A stretch of 34,006 nucleotides of DNA. Source: an uncultured Clostridia bacterium. GTDB taxonomy: Bacteria > Bacillota > Clostridia > UMGS1883. The notes below the pieces were generated by a model, which saw nothing but the letters and a program-made list of their open reading frames with translations, made no database searches and was not told where the DNA came from. The stretch covers positions 1 to 34,006 of the forward strand of contig CANRJP010000019.1 of assembly GCA_947630975.1 (NCBI GenBank), written 5' to 3'. Below are positions 7,675 through 16,498 of this stretch, piece by piece. The stretch's first letter is position 1. Every line of letters begins with the position of its first letter. The translations under genes and the position numbers were made by a program.

Positions 7675-9727
7675 CCTTTTTTCGTTTTATTATCAGCCAC
7701 CCCGTTGCGGCCGCAAAAACGGCAAGTCCGGCCGGTATCGGCCAGAGGGCCGCTTTTTTTTCCGTGTATATCTCTCCGCAGTCTGCGCAGACAGCTTTCA
7801 GCACCGTGCCTCCAAGGCCCCGGCTCACAACGGTTTTTTCGCCGAAGCGGTGGCCGTGGGCGGGGATAGTGCTCTCCTCGCTGTCGCCGCAGGTCAGACA
7901 CCGGCGTATACGGAGGCCCGGCTCATCGCAGCCCGGCTCCGTCTCGGTACTCCACTCCCCGAAGGTGTGCCCCTCCACCCGGTAGGGCTCGTCGCGGCTG
8001 CCGTCGCCGGAAAGGAATTCCGCCGTGTCCATATTCAGGTAAAACGCCGGCCTGACCCCGCCAGACGGGCGGCAGGCGGGAATGGAGTGTATCCAGCCGT
8101 CCGGCGTCACGGCGCGGACGTTGCAGTCGACGCCCGCGTCCGCGTCCCTGAGCCACCACATGGCCGAAACGTCGGCGGAAAGACTGTCCTCGGCCGCCTC
8201 GTTCAGGTTTACGGCGGCGGCTGTGGGACTTGCCGTCAGAAAGTTGCCGAAGTCGGTCTTGACCCGACCGGCCTCCTCCAAGCTCAGGAGAAAGACTGTG
8301 TCCTCGGTATAGGCGGCGTAGGCACGGTCGTAATTCCCCCGATCGTTCACGTTGCGCAGAGACTCCATGGGTTCGGTTCCCACGGTGTTTTCGTCTATGT
8401 CCGCGGGGTTGACGACGGTTTTCAGCCTTACGGTGCGGAGCAGCCGCCTTTCCTCCGGTGTAAAGCACGTCAGGAAGCCCTTTTCGGCAGAATAGCCGTT
8501 ACTGCCTTCGCAGCGGTCGGAGGTGGGGGCGTTCCCGCAGGGCCATTCCTTGGCCCCCTGCCCCTCAAGGGAGTTGAGCCAGTGACGGATGTTGGACATT
8601 TCCCAGTTGTCGCTGCCGTATTTGTTACGGTTCGCGCCGCCGTGTTTGCCTACGGCGTCAAAGGATTTGAAGCTTATTATGCGCTCGCTGAGCATCAGCG
8701 GGCCGTTTTCGTTTACGTCCACACAGCGCCAGAGCATCTCTCCCCCATTGTAGCGGCCCATTATCAGATAGTCCCCCTCGGTGACCTCGGCCAGCGGGCC
8801 GGACGCGGAGACACGGCTGACGTCGTTCAGCGGGCTGCCCGCCGCCAAAGGCTGTGAAACTATGTCCCCGGTCACGGCGTAGGGCGTGTTTTTGAAGCCT
8901 GTGCCGCTGACAACAGATATCTCGGCGGAAATATAAAGGGCCGGACGGACGCCGACGGAGCTTTCAAAAGCGTCGGCAAAGAGCAGCCGCCCGTCGGGGT
9001 AAACACAGCGTACCGACTCGGTGAAATCGGCGTTGCCAAGGCTGTCCCGAAGCCAGTAATAGCTGTTGCTCAAGCTCTCGAAATTCTTTATGTTGCCGGT
9101 CTGAGCCAGAGCGGCGTCGGTGGGCGCGGCGATAAATTCGGTGGGGTAATTGGCCATTATCAGCTCCATTTGGATAATATTTGGGCAAAACACCAGATCC
9201 TCGGTGGTGACGCCGTAAGCCGCGTCATAGTTCTGGATGGATTTCCGCACCTGACCGGTGGAGTTATAGAGGTGGATCTCCTCCCCCACGTCGGCGGCGG
9301 CAATATCGGACTCGTTTAGCACGCTCTTATTTACCGCCGGCCTGATAACGGCCCTCTCCTCCGGAGTGAAGCCCGCGAGGAAGCCCGGCTCGGCGGCGTA
9401 AGCGTTGCCGTCGGAATGCTCCGCGTCGGGAGGATCGCCGCCCCAGTCGACGGCTCCGTCCCCGCTGTTAAGCCATGTTCTCAGCCATGACCTATCCCAG
9501 CGGGACGAGCCGGAGGAGTAGGCCTTGAAGCAAAGAATGCTCTCGCTGATAAGGAGAAGTCCGTTTTCGTCCTGTCCGACGCAGCGCCAGAGTATGGGTT
9601 CTCCCATGTAGCTGCCCAGCCTGACGTACCGGCCTGGCTGAATAAAGACCGTTTCGGCCCCGGCCGGCACGGAAAAAAGACCGGCCAGAAGCAAGACGGT
9701 CATCAGCACGGCGGCGGCCTTTTTCAC
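7655..9727 (-). CDS. Secreted/membrane-anchored protein with duplicated DUF6273-like domains
   Basis: GTG start, signal peptide, two related modules (GEPILWRCVGQDENGLLLISESILCFKAY; GEMLWRCVDVNENGPLMLSERIISFKSF), Cys-pair region (CLTCGDSEES...CADCGEIYTEK), C-terminal TM plus KRKK. Confidence 0.75.
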   Translation of the reverse strand: MKKAAAVLMTVLLLAGLFSVPAGAETVFIQPGRYVRLGSYMGEPILWRCVGQDENGLLLISESILCFKAYSSGSSRWDRSWLRTWLNSGDGAVDWGGDPPDAEHSDGNAYAAEPGFLAGFTPEERAVIRPAVNKSVLNESDIAAADVGEEIHLYNSTGQVRKSIQNYDAAYGVTTEDLVFCPNIIQMELIMANYPTEFIAAPTDAALAQTGNIKNFESLSNSYYWLRDSLGNADFTESVRCVYPDGRLLFADAFESSVGVRPALYISAEISVVSGTGFKNTPYAVTGDIVSQPLAAGSPLNDVSRVSASGPLAEVTEGDYLIMGRYNGGEMLWRCVDVNENGPLMLSERIISFKSFDAVGKHGGANRNKYGSDNWEMSNIRHWLNSLEGQGAKEWPCGNAPTSDRCEGSNGYSAEKGFLTCFTPEERRLLRTVRLKTVVNPADIDENTVGTEPMESLRNVNDRGNYDRAYAAYTEDTVFLLSLEEAGRVKTDFGNFLTASPTAAAVNLNEAAEDSLSADVSAMWWLRDADAGVDCNVRAVTPDGWIHSIPACRPSGGVRPAFYLNMDTAEFLSGDGSRDEPYRVEGHTFGEWSTETEPGCDEPGLRIRRCLTCGDSEESTIPAHGHRFGEKTVVSRGLGGTVLKAVCADCGEIYTEKKAALWPIPAGLAVFAAATGWLIIKRKKDDTDGT

Positions 9728-9757
9728 GGACGTTCCCCTCCCTTACGGTTTTTTCTT

Positions 9758-9786
9758 ATTATACACCTTTTCGGCCCTCATGTCAA
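9758..9786 (-). promoter_or_regulatory. Consensus sigma-A-type promoter for the DUF6273-like gene (and hydF)
   Basis: On the minus strand: TTGACA-N17-TATAAT (TTGACATGAGGGCCGAAAAGGTGTATAAT). Confidence 0.85.
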
Positions 9787-10035
9787 GGTTTTTACGAGTA
9801 TAAGATCCTCCCCTATCTTATATATGTTCTCCCAGGGGACGCGCACATCCTCGCCCGAGCCGAAAAGTCCGAAAAAGCGGCTCGGCCCCGGAATGATTAT
9901 GGACTCTATGACGCCCCGCTCAAAATCTATCTCCACGTCGCTGACGAAGCCCAGCCTCCTGCCCTCCGTAATGCTTATGACCTCCTTCTGTCTGAAATCC
10001 GAACTGCGTTTCGCCACAGAACCGCCCCGTTTCAT
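9778..10035 (-). CDS. YlmC/YmxH family sporulation protein (PRC-barrel-like)
   Basis: RQKEVISITEGRRLGFVSDVEIDFERGVIESIIIPGPSRFFGLFGSGEDVRVPWENIYKIGEDLILVK is characteristic. An internal GTG start (around 10017) is possible. Confidence 0.88.
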   Translation of the reverse strand: MKRGGSVAKRSSDFRQKEVISITEGRRLGFVSDVEIDFERGVIESIIIPGPSRFFGLFGSGEDVRVPWENIYKIGEDLILVKTLT

Positions 10036-10059
10036 TAAATTAATATTTAAAGAAAAGTC

Positions 10060-10088
10060 TTTACAACCTTAAAAATTTATGTTATACT
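10060..10088 (+). promoter_or_regulatory. Putative sigma-A-type promoter
   Basis: TTTACA-N17-TATACT; it places transcription start downstream of the tracked ORF start at 10079 and upstream of the GTG at 10133. Confidence 0.6.
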
Positions 10089-10132
10089 ATGATAATAATC
10101 ATGTATGCTCAATACCGGAAGGAGTGAGGACA

Positions 10133-11641
10133 GTGACGCGGACAGTGGCCGGCATTCTCGAGCTGGCGGCTCAAAATTTCCCGGGAAATACCGCCTTCAT
10201 TGAACGGGGTGGAGAAACCCGCACCTTTGACGATCTCCTGAGGGATTCCCGTACAGCCGCCTCCATAATAAAAAGGCTGGGGACGGAGGGCCGTCCCGCC
10301 GCCATCTGCGGCGAGGTCAGCTACGCCGGTTTGGCCGCCATGTTCGGCAGTCTTATGGCCGGCTGTCCCTTTATCCCTCTGGGTTCGGGCCTTTCGGAGG
10401 CCGAGCTCTGCGGTCTGACCGCAAAGTATGAGGCCGGGGTGCTTTTCCTTCCTACAAAATATGCCGACGCCGTTCCCTATATACGGGAGCATATGCCGGA
10501 GCTGAAGATAGTGACCGGGCTGGAGGTGCTGGCGGAGCCATCCGGCGGCGACGGCGGTTTCGACCCGGCGGATCCCTCGTCGCCGGCCTATCTGTTCCCC
10601 ACCCCCGACGGGGAGGCGGTTATGCTCTCTCATCAAAATATATGCTCGTCGCTGGCCTCAGTTTCCCATTCGGTCGAGGCAGGCTCATACACTTTTCTCT
10701 GCCCATCGGTTTGGGGCGACGCCTTCGACTGCGTCATGGGGCTGCTGCTCCCGCTGTCGGCGGGCTGCGGCCTTGTCCGCCGGGGAGAAAAGCGGGGCGT
10801 AACAAGAGTAATCGCCGAATCCGGCGCCACGGCCATCACCTGTACTCCCCAGCGGCTGAGAAATCTCGAGCGCTCCCTGCGGTTCCGTTCGGAGCAGAAG
10901 CTCAGCAAGACCGCCATAGCCATGTACAGCCTTTTTGACAGAGTGGGGCGGGTGCTGGGCATAGACCTTGGCAAGCGGATGCACCGCCGGGTGCGGCGGC
11001 TCATCGGCGACAGGCTGCGGCTCATAATCTGCGGCGGAGGCTATCCCGAGCGGGACAGCGCCCTGCGCTTCACGGACTGGGGCATGGAGGTAAGGAGCTA
11101 TTACTTCACCGCCGAATGCGGGCCGCTGGCCGTCAGCGACTCGGCGTGGAAAAAACTGCTCCCGCTGGCGGAGCTAAGCGTTCCCTCCCCCATTTCCGGC
11201 GGCATGGGCGAGCTGCGGGTCAGCGGCGAACGGGTGCCCATAGGCTATTTCAACGGAAAGACCGACTTCGCCGACGGCTTCCCCACCGGGGACGTGGGTT
11301 CTCTGTCCGAGGACGGCACTCTCGAGCTGCGGGGCAAAAAGAAAAATATGCTTTACGGCAAGGACGGCACGCCCATTTTTCCCGAGGAGCTGGCCGAGGT
11401 CATCCGCCGGAGCCGTTATGTGTCGGACTGCTCGATAACGGGCCGCTTCGACACCAAAACCGCCGACATAATCTTAACCGCCCACCTGATTCCGGACTTC
11501 AGAGAGGTAAACTCCGTTCTGGGCGAAAAATATTCCGACAACCGCTTGAAGCTGTTTTTCGACAGAGAAACGGCTAAACTGGCGCCCGAGCTGCCAAGGA
11601 AGATAGACGAGTTCCGGCTGCCAAAAGTGAACGCCGGATAA
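10133..11641 (+). CDS. AMP-binding (adenylate-forming enzyme)-like protein, probably degenerate active site
   Basis: GTG start with SD ggaagga. YYFTAECGPL (cf. YGxTE) and PTGDVGSLSEDGTLELRGKKKNMLYGKDGTPIFPEELAEVI (cf. TGD and hinge motifs). The phosphate-binding loop and C-terminal Lys motif look altered or missing. Confidence 0.75.
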   Translation: MTRTVAGILELAAQNFPGNTAFIERGGETRTFDDLLRDSRTAASIIKRLGTEGRPAAICGEVSYAGLAAMFGSLMAGCPFIPLGSGLSEAELCGLTAKYEAGVLFLPTKYADAVPYIREHMPELKIVTGLEVLAEPSGGDGGFDPADPSSPAYLFPTPDGEAVMLSHQNICSSLASVSHSVEAGSYTFLCPSVWGDAFDCVMGLLLPLSAGCGLVRRGEKRGVTRVIAESGATAITCTPQRLRNLERSLRFRSEQKLSKTAIAMYSLFDRVGRVLGIDLGKRMHRRVRRLIGDRLRLIICGGGYPERDSALRFTDWGMEVRSYYFTAECGPLAVSDSAWKKLLPLAELSVPSPISGGMGELRVSGERVPIGYFNGKTDFADGFPTGDVGSLSEDGTLELRGKKKNMLYGKDGTPIFPEELAEVIRRSRYVSDCSITGRFDTKTADIILTAHLIPDFREVNSVLGEKYSDNRLKLFFDRETAKLAPELPRKIDEFRLPKVNAG

Positions 11642-11659
11642 ACAAACGAGGTTTTATTG

Positions 11660-12622
11660 ATGAACGACAACAACTACACGATGTTCACAGTCATGCGGAC
11701 GATGGTGTCCCTTCTGCCCCTATTGCTGGGTCTGCCCATGCTGTCCTTCTGCTTCTGTGTCCAGAACATGGTGATGAACACCGTGCTGAAAGGCGAAGTC
11801 TACGGCGGGGTATCCATCCTCGTGACCTCCGCATTGGGAGGGCTGATCTGCGCCTTCTGCGGCTACGGAGCGGCCTACGGCGGATTTTTCGCCTTACAGC
11901 TCGCCCTCGGGGCGGCCCTCTGCACCGTGTCGGCGGTAACCGGAAGGAGCTTTTCCACCGGTCTGCTGCTCACCGCGGTGGGCTACGGTCTGGGCAATAT
12001 ATTGCAGCTCGGCCACTCGGCAAACGAGGCCGGTCTAAGCGTGGCCGACTATATGTTTTCCGGCGTTCAGGAGGAGCTGGACCGTATGTCCGCCTCCTAC
12101 GAGGCTCAGTTAGCCGCGTCGGGAGTCGACATCGACGTGTCCCAATTTATGGATATGCTCAGCGACGGCCTGAAAAGCTGCGTCCCCGCATACATCGTCA
12201 TAAGCTGCATTTTGGCGGGCTACATCGCCATGTGGATGGTCTCCCGCGCACTGCGGCAGACGCCCCTGGACAACGGCCATTCATTCGCTTTCATTAGACT
12301 TAGCATTCCCTCCCTCTGCTTCGGGGGCGCTATGCTGGCGCTGCTGTTCGTTCCGTCGGACACGGTTAAGCTGGTGGGCGTCAACGGCTTCATCGTTTTC
12401 GGAGCGCTGGCCTTCGCCGCCGGAATGAGCCTGATAGAATTTCTCCTGCGGCGGAAGGTAAAGGGACTTTTTGCCAGAATAGCCTTACACGCCCTCATCA
12501 TATTCGGAGGTCTGGCCCTTTCGGCCTTTCTGCCCTTCGCCAACATTTTTATTCTTTACGCCCTGCTGGGCATTGTGGACTGCTTTGTTTCCGTCAGAAA
12601 GAAGGTGACCGCGGCGTCATGA
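11660..12622 (+). CDS. YybS-family (DUF2232-like) integral membrane protein
   Basis: Multi-TM protein immediately upstream of gdpP-rplI-dnaB, matching the conserved Firmicutes gene order. ATG at 11660. Confidence 0.72.
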   Translation: MNDNNYTMFTVMRTMVSLLPLLLGLPMLSFCFCVQNMVMNTVLKGEVYGGVSILVTSALGGLICAFCGYGAAYGGFFALQLALGAALCTVSAVTGRSFSTGLLLTAVGYGLGNILQLGHSANEAGLSVADYMFSGVQEELDRMSASYEAQLAASGVDIDVSQFMDMLSDGLKSCVPAYIVISCILAGYIAMWMVSRALRQTPLDNGHSFAFIRLSIPSLCFGGAMLALLFVPSDTVKLVGVNGFIVFGALAFAAGMSLIEFLLRRKVKGLFARIALHALIIFGGLALSAFLPFANIFILYALLGIVDCFVSVRKKVTAAS

Positions 12623-14604
12623 AAGGATCCGACAAGGTTCTGAGCCTGCTTGCAAAGATTTCCCCGTATATTTATATAGCGGTAGTGCTGATTTGCGCGG
12701 TCTTTACCGTGCGTGAAAGTCTGCTTTCGGGCTGCATACTCTTCGCCAGCTCCATCGCCATGCTGGTACACCATCTGCTGGAGCGTTACAGCATGGTTCA
12801 GAAAATGAAGCGCTACTTTGAGGGTTTTTCCGACGAGGCTCTGACAAAAAGCAGCCAGCTCATGTTCAATATTCCCGACCCTATCGCCGGAGTGAAGATA
12901 GACGGCAGCTTCGCCTGGTACAACACGCCCTTCAACGAGGCTTTTTACAGGGGGGATTTCGGCAAAAAGCTCAACGAGATCTTTCCCGAGGTCAGCGTGG
13001 AGAGCATAATGGCCGACAAGGGCGGCCACTCTCTCAGCGTCGCTCACAACGGCATGGAATACAAGATAATCCCCACCATCGTCAGCGAGACCGACCCCGA
13101 CAAGCCGGCCCTGATACTTTATTTCGAGAACGTCACCGACATGAACCGCCTCAAGCAGCTCTCCCGGGGCGTTCGGCCCGTTGTTATGAACATCACCATC
13201 GACAACTACGGCGAAACCGTGGCCGAAGCCGGCGAGAACGAGCAGCTCGAGCTCACCGCATCCATCGACCGCATCCTTGTGGGCTGGGTCAACGGCCACG
13301 GCGGCCTTATCCGCAAGCTGGAACGGGATCGCTATGTGACCGTCCTGTCCAACGACAGCCTGAAAAAAATCGAGGATGAGCGTTTTTCCGTACTGAACGA
13401 CCTTAAAAACTTAAATCTCGTAGCCATGGCGCCCCCCACTCTCAGCATAGGCGTGGGTCTCGGGGGCGATACGGTGGCCGAGTCCGACAATTACGCCCGT
13501 ATGGCGCTGGATATGGCTCTCGGCAGGGGCGGCGACCAGGCCGTTATCTGCGACGGAGGCAAGTTCTCCTACTTTGGCGGCACCGCCAAGGAGGTGGAAA
13601 AGCGCACCCGCGTCAAGGCCAGAGTAATGGCTACGGCCCTGAAGGAGCACATACACTCCTCCGAAAACGTGCTGATAATGGGCCATCAGGACGCAGACGC
13701 CGACGCCGTCGGCGCGGCGATAGGTCTTGCCGCGGCTGCCGCCCATCTGAACAGGGATTGCCGCATTCTGCTTAACACCGGCGATTCCGCCGTAAAGGCC
13801 ATCGTGGACACCATAGACCGCAACCACTATCACGACGGACTCTTTATCAACAGGAGCCAGGCCCGTGACTACATGACCGAAAACACTCTGCTGATAATCT
13901 GCGACACCCATCGGGCTTCACTGACAGAAATGCCCGATCTGGCGGACACGGCGAAGCACAAGGTGCTGCTGGATCACCACCGCAGAAGCGAAAGCTTCAT
14001 AGAGGGCTGCGAGCTGATTTATCACGAGCCGGCGGCCTCATCAACCTGCGAGATGGTGACGGAGATACTCATGTACATGGACGGCGGGCTCAACCTGTCC
14101 ACCATCGACGCCACGGCTCTCTACGCCGGTATTGTGCTGGACACCAAAAATTTTGTGCTTAAAACCAGCGCCCGAACCTTTGAGGCGGCGGCCTATCTGC
14201 GGAACGCGGGCGTGGACACCATGAAGGTAAAGCAGTTCTTCCGGGAAAGCCTTGACGACTACCGGTTGAGGACCGAGTTGATACAGGCGGCGAAAATCGA
14301 CGGTCGTGGCGTCTGCATCTCCGTCAGCTTCGAGGAGGTGCCCGCCAGCATCGTGGCCCAGGCAGCGGATTCCCTGCTGGACATTGAGGACGTAAAGGCC
14401 ACCTTTGTGGTGTGCAGAGACGGCGACGATGCCCGCATAAGCTGCCGCAGCCTTGGCGAGATAAACGTTCAGCTCATAGCCGAGGCTCTGGGCGGCGGCG
14501 GTCACGCTCTGGCGGCGGCAGCCAAAATGAAGCGTATGTTCGTGGGGAACGCCGTTTCCCGCCTGAACAGAGCCATAGACGAATACTTTGAAAAACATTC
14601 CTGA
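12619..14604 (+). CDS. gdpP: c-di-AMP phosphodiesterase GdpP (YybT), DHH family
   Basis: N-terminal TM helices, PAS-like and degenerate GGDEF regions, DHH domain (MGHQDADADAVGAAIGL; LLDHHRRSESFI), DHHA1 GGGGHALAAAA. Confidence 0.93.
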   Translation: MKGSDKVLSLLAKISPYIYIAVVLICAVFTVRESLLSGCILFASSIAMLVHHLLERYSMVQKMKRYFEGFSDEALTKSSQLMFNIPDPIAGVKIDGSFAWYNTPFNEAFYRGDFGKKLNEIFPEVSVESIMADKGGHSLSVAHNGMEYKIIPTIVSETDPDKPALILYFENVTDMNRLKQLSRGVRPVVMNITIDNYGETVAEAGENEQLELTASIDRILVGWVNGHGGLIRKLERDRYVTVLSNDSLKKIEDERFSVLNDLKNLNLVAMAPPTLSIGVGLGGDTVAESDNYARMALDMALGRGGDQAVICDGGKFSYFGGTAKEVEKRTRVKARVMATALKEHIHSSENVLIMGHQDADADAVGAAIGLAAAAAHLNRDCRILLNTGDSAVKAIVDTIDRNHYHDGLFINRSQARDYMTENTLLIICDTHRASLTEMPDLADTAKHKVLLDHHRRSESFIEGCELIYHEPAASSTCEMVTEILMYMDGGLNLSTIDATALYAGIVLDTKNFVLKTSARTFEAAAYLRNAGVDTMKVKQFFRESLDDYRLRTELIQAAKIDGRGVCISVSFEEVPASIVAQAADSLLDIEDVKATFVVCRDGDDARISCRSLGEINVQLIAEALGGGGHALAAAAKMKRMFVGNAVSRLNRAIDEYFEKHS

Positions 14605-14666
14605 TCCCAATCAGGCATACCGGCCACAGCGCCGTAAACGACAAAAATTGAAAGGATGATTTAAAT

Positions 14667-15113
14667 ATGAAGGTTGTACTTTTAGCCGACGTTAAGGGTC
14701 ACGGCAAAAAGGGCGAGCTTGTCAACGCCAGCGACGGCTACGCCCGTAACTTCCTGCTGCCGAGAGGGTTGGCAAAGGAGGCCACCAAGGGCGTTATCAA
14801 CGAGCTTAAGGGCAAGAACGACGCCGCGGCCTACCACAAGGAGCAGGAAAGACAGGCGGCGCTTGAGGCGAAATCCGCTCTGGAAAGCGGCAAGGTGGTT
14901 CTCACCGCCAAGGCCGGCGAGGGCGGCAAGCTCTTCGGCAAGATCACTTCACAGGACGTGGCTCTCGCCATAAAGATGCAGCTCCACCACGTGGTCGACA
15001 AGAAAAAAATCGTCCTCCCCGACGGCATAAAGACCATAGGCGACCGCACCGTGGAGGTAAAGCTCTATCCCGAGATCTCGGCCAAGGTCACCGTGACCGT
15101 TACTCCTGAATAA
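14667..15113 (+). CDS. rplI: 50S ribosomal protein L9
   Basis: [40 protein letters not shown] is the canonical L9 N-terminus. Confidence 0.98.
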   Translation: MKVVLLADVKGHGKKGELVNASDGYARNFLLPRGLAKEATKGVINELKGKNDAAAYHKEQERQAALEAKSALESGKVVLTAKAGEGGKLFGKITSQDVALAIKMQLHHVVDKKKIVLPDGIKTIGDRTVEVKLYPEISAKVTVTVTPE

Positions 15114-15143
15114 TTTAACATATTCACATCGGAGGTGAGAGTA

Positions 15144-16469
15144 ATGGACTCTCCCATAGGCGTAAGTATGCCCTACAGCCTTGAGGCCGAGCAGGCCGTG
15201 CTGGCCAGCGCCATGCTCAATGAAAACGCGCTCGGTGCGGTGATGGAGGCTCTGACGGAGGACGACCTTTACGTCACGGCCCACAAAACGGTCTTTAACG
15301 TAATAGGCAAACTGTTTTCTACCGGAAGGCCGGTGGATCTGGTGACAGTCTCCGGCGAGCTGGGCGAAAAACTGGACAGCATCGGCGGAATAAGCTACCT
15401 CACCAAGATAATGGAGGGCGTATATACCACCGAAAACCTCAAGCACTATATAGATATAATCCAGTCAAAGACTCTTCTCCGCCGCCTGATAGAGGCCGGC
15501 AGCGCCATCGTGGACATGAGCTCGAAGGACGAGGAGGAGGCCGGCACCATACTGGATCGGAGCGAACAGCTCATCTTTGACATAGGCGAAAAGCGGAGTT
15601 CAAAAGGCTTTTACCACATAGGCGACGTGGTCAGGAGCGCCATGGCCATCCTCGAAGAGATGAAAAAACGCAACGGCAAGGTCACCGGCATACCCACAGG
15701 TTTTTCCGGACTGGACAACTACACCGCCGGGCTGCAAAACAGCGACCTGATAATCGTCGCGGCCCGTCCGGGCGTGGGCAAGACCAGTCTGGCCCTGAAC
15801 TTTGTGGAACACGCGGCCATAAGGCACAAGGCCACCGCCGCTATCTTCTCCATGGAAATGAGCAAGGAACAGCTCGTGAACCGAATTTTGTCCAGCGAGG
15901 CTCTTGTGGAACTGGGTAAGCTGCGCACCGGCAATGTGGAAGCCGAGGAGATGAGCCGCCTTTCTCACGTCCTTAAGGACATCGTCACCGCTCCCATATA
16001 CATCGACGACACCGCCGGCATCACGGTGGCCGAGATCAAGGCCAAGTGTCTCCGTCTGAAAATGGAAAAGGGGCTTGGGCTGGTAGTCATAGACTATTTG
16101 CAGCTCATGCACAGCGGCCGACGCGGCAGCAACCGCACCACCGAGGTGGGAGAGATCTCACGCTCGCTGAAAATCATGGCCAAGGAGCTGAACGTGCCGG
16201 TAGTCACCCTTTCTCAGTTGAACCGCGCGGCGGAAAGCGAAAAGCGCCGCCCGAAAATCAGCGATCTGCGTGAAAGCGGCTCTATCGAGCAGGACGCGGA
16301 CATAGTGCTGCTTTTGTACAACCCCGCCTCCGACAGCGACGCGGAGCCGGCCGAAGCCGCCAACATTTTGGAGTGCATCGTCGCGAAGAACCGCTCCGGC
16401 TCCGTCGGCACGGTCAAGCTGGCCTGGAGGGGCGAATATACCAAGTTTACCGACCTGGCTATGGAATAA
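15144..16469 (+). CDS. dnaB: Replicative DNA helicase DnaB
   Basis: N-terminal domain (PYSLEAEQAVLASAMLN), Walker A (ARPGVGKTSLALNF), VVIDYLQLM, LSQLNRAAE, LRESGSIEQDADIVLLL. ATG at 15144 after SD ggaggtgag. Confidence 0.97.
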   Translation: MDSPIGVSMPYSLEAEQAVLASAMLNENALGAVMEALTEDDLYVTAHKTVFNVIGKLFSTGRPVDLVTVSGELGEKLDSIGGISYLTKIMEGVYTTENLKHYIDIIQSKTLLRRLIEAGSAIVDMSSKDEEEAGTILDRSEQLIFDIGEKRSSKGFYHIGDVVRSAMAILEEMKKRNGKVTGIPTGFSGLDNYTAGLQNSDLIIVAARPGVGKTSLALNFVEHAAIRHKATAAIFSMEMSKEQLVNRILSSEALVELGKLRTGNVEAEEMSRLSHVLKDIVTAPIYIDDTAGITVAEIKAKCLRLKMEKGLGLVVIDYLQLMHSGRRGSNRTTEVGEISRSLKIMAKELNVPVVTLSQLNRAAESEKRRPKISDLRESGSIEQDADIVLLLYNPASDSDAEPAEAANILECIVAKNRSGSVGTVKLAWRGEYTKFTDLAME

Positions 16470-16498
16470 CGGACAATTTTACTTAGCAGGAGACCGCC

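Noticed and set aside
10079-10132. Upstream start of the AMP-binding ORF at 10079
   Set aside because: It lies across the predicted -10 (TATACT) with no SD; the GTG at 10133 has ggaagga upstream.
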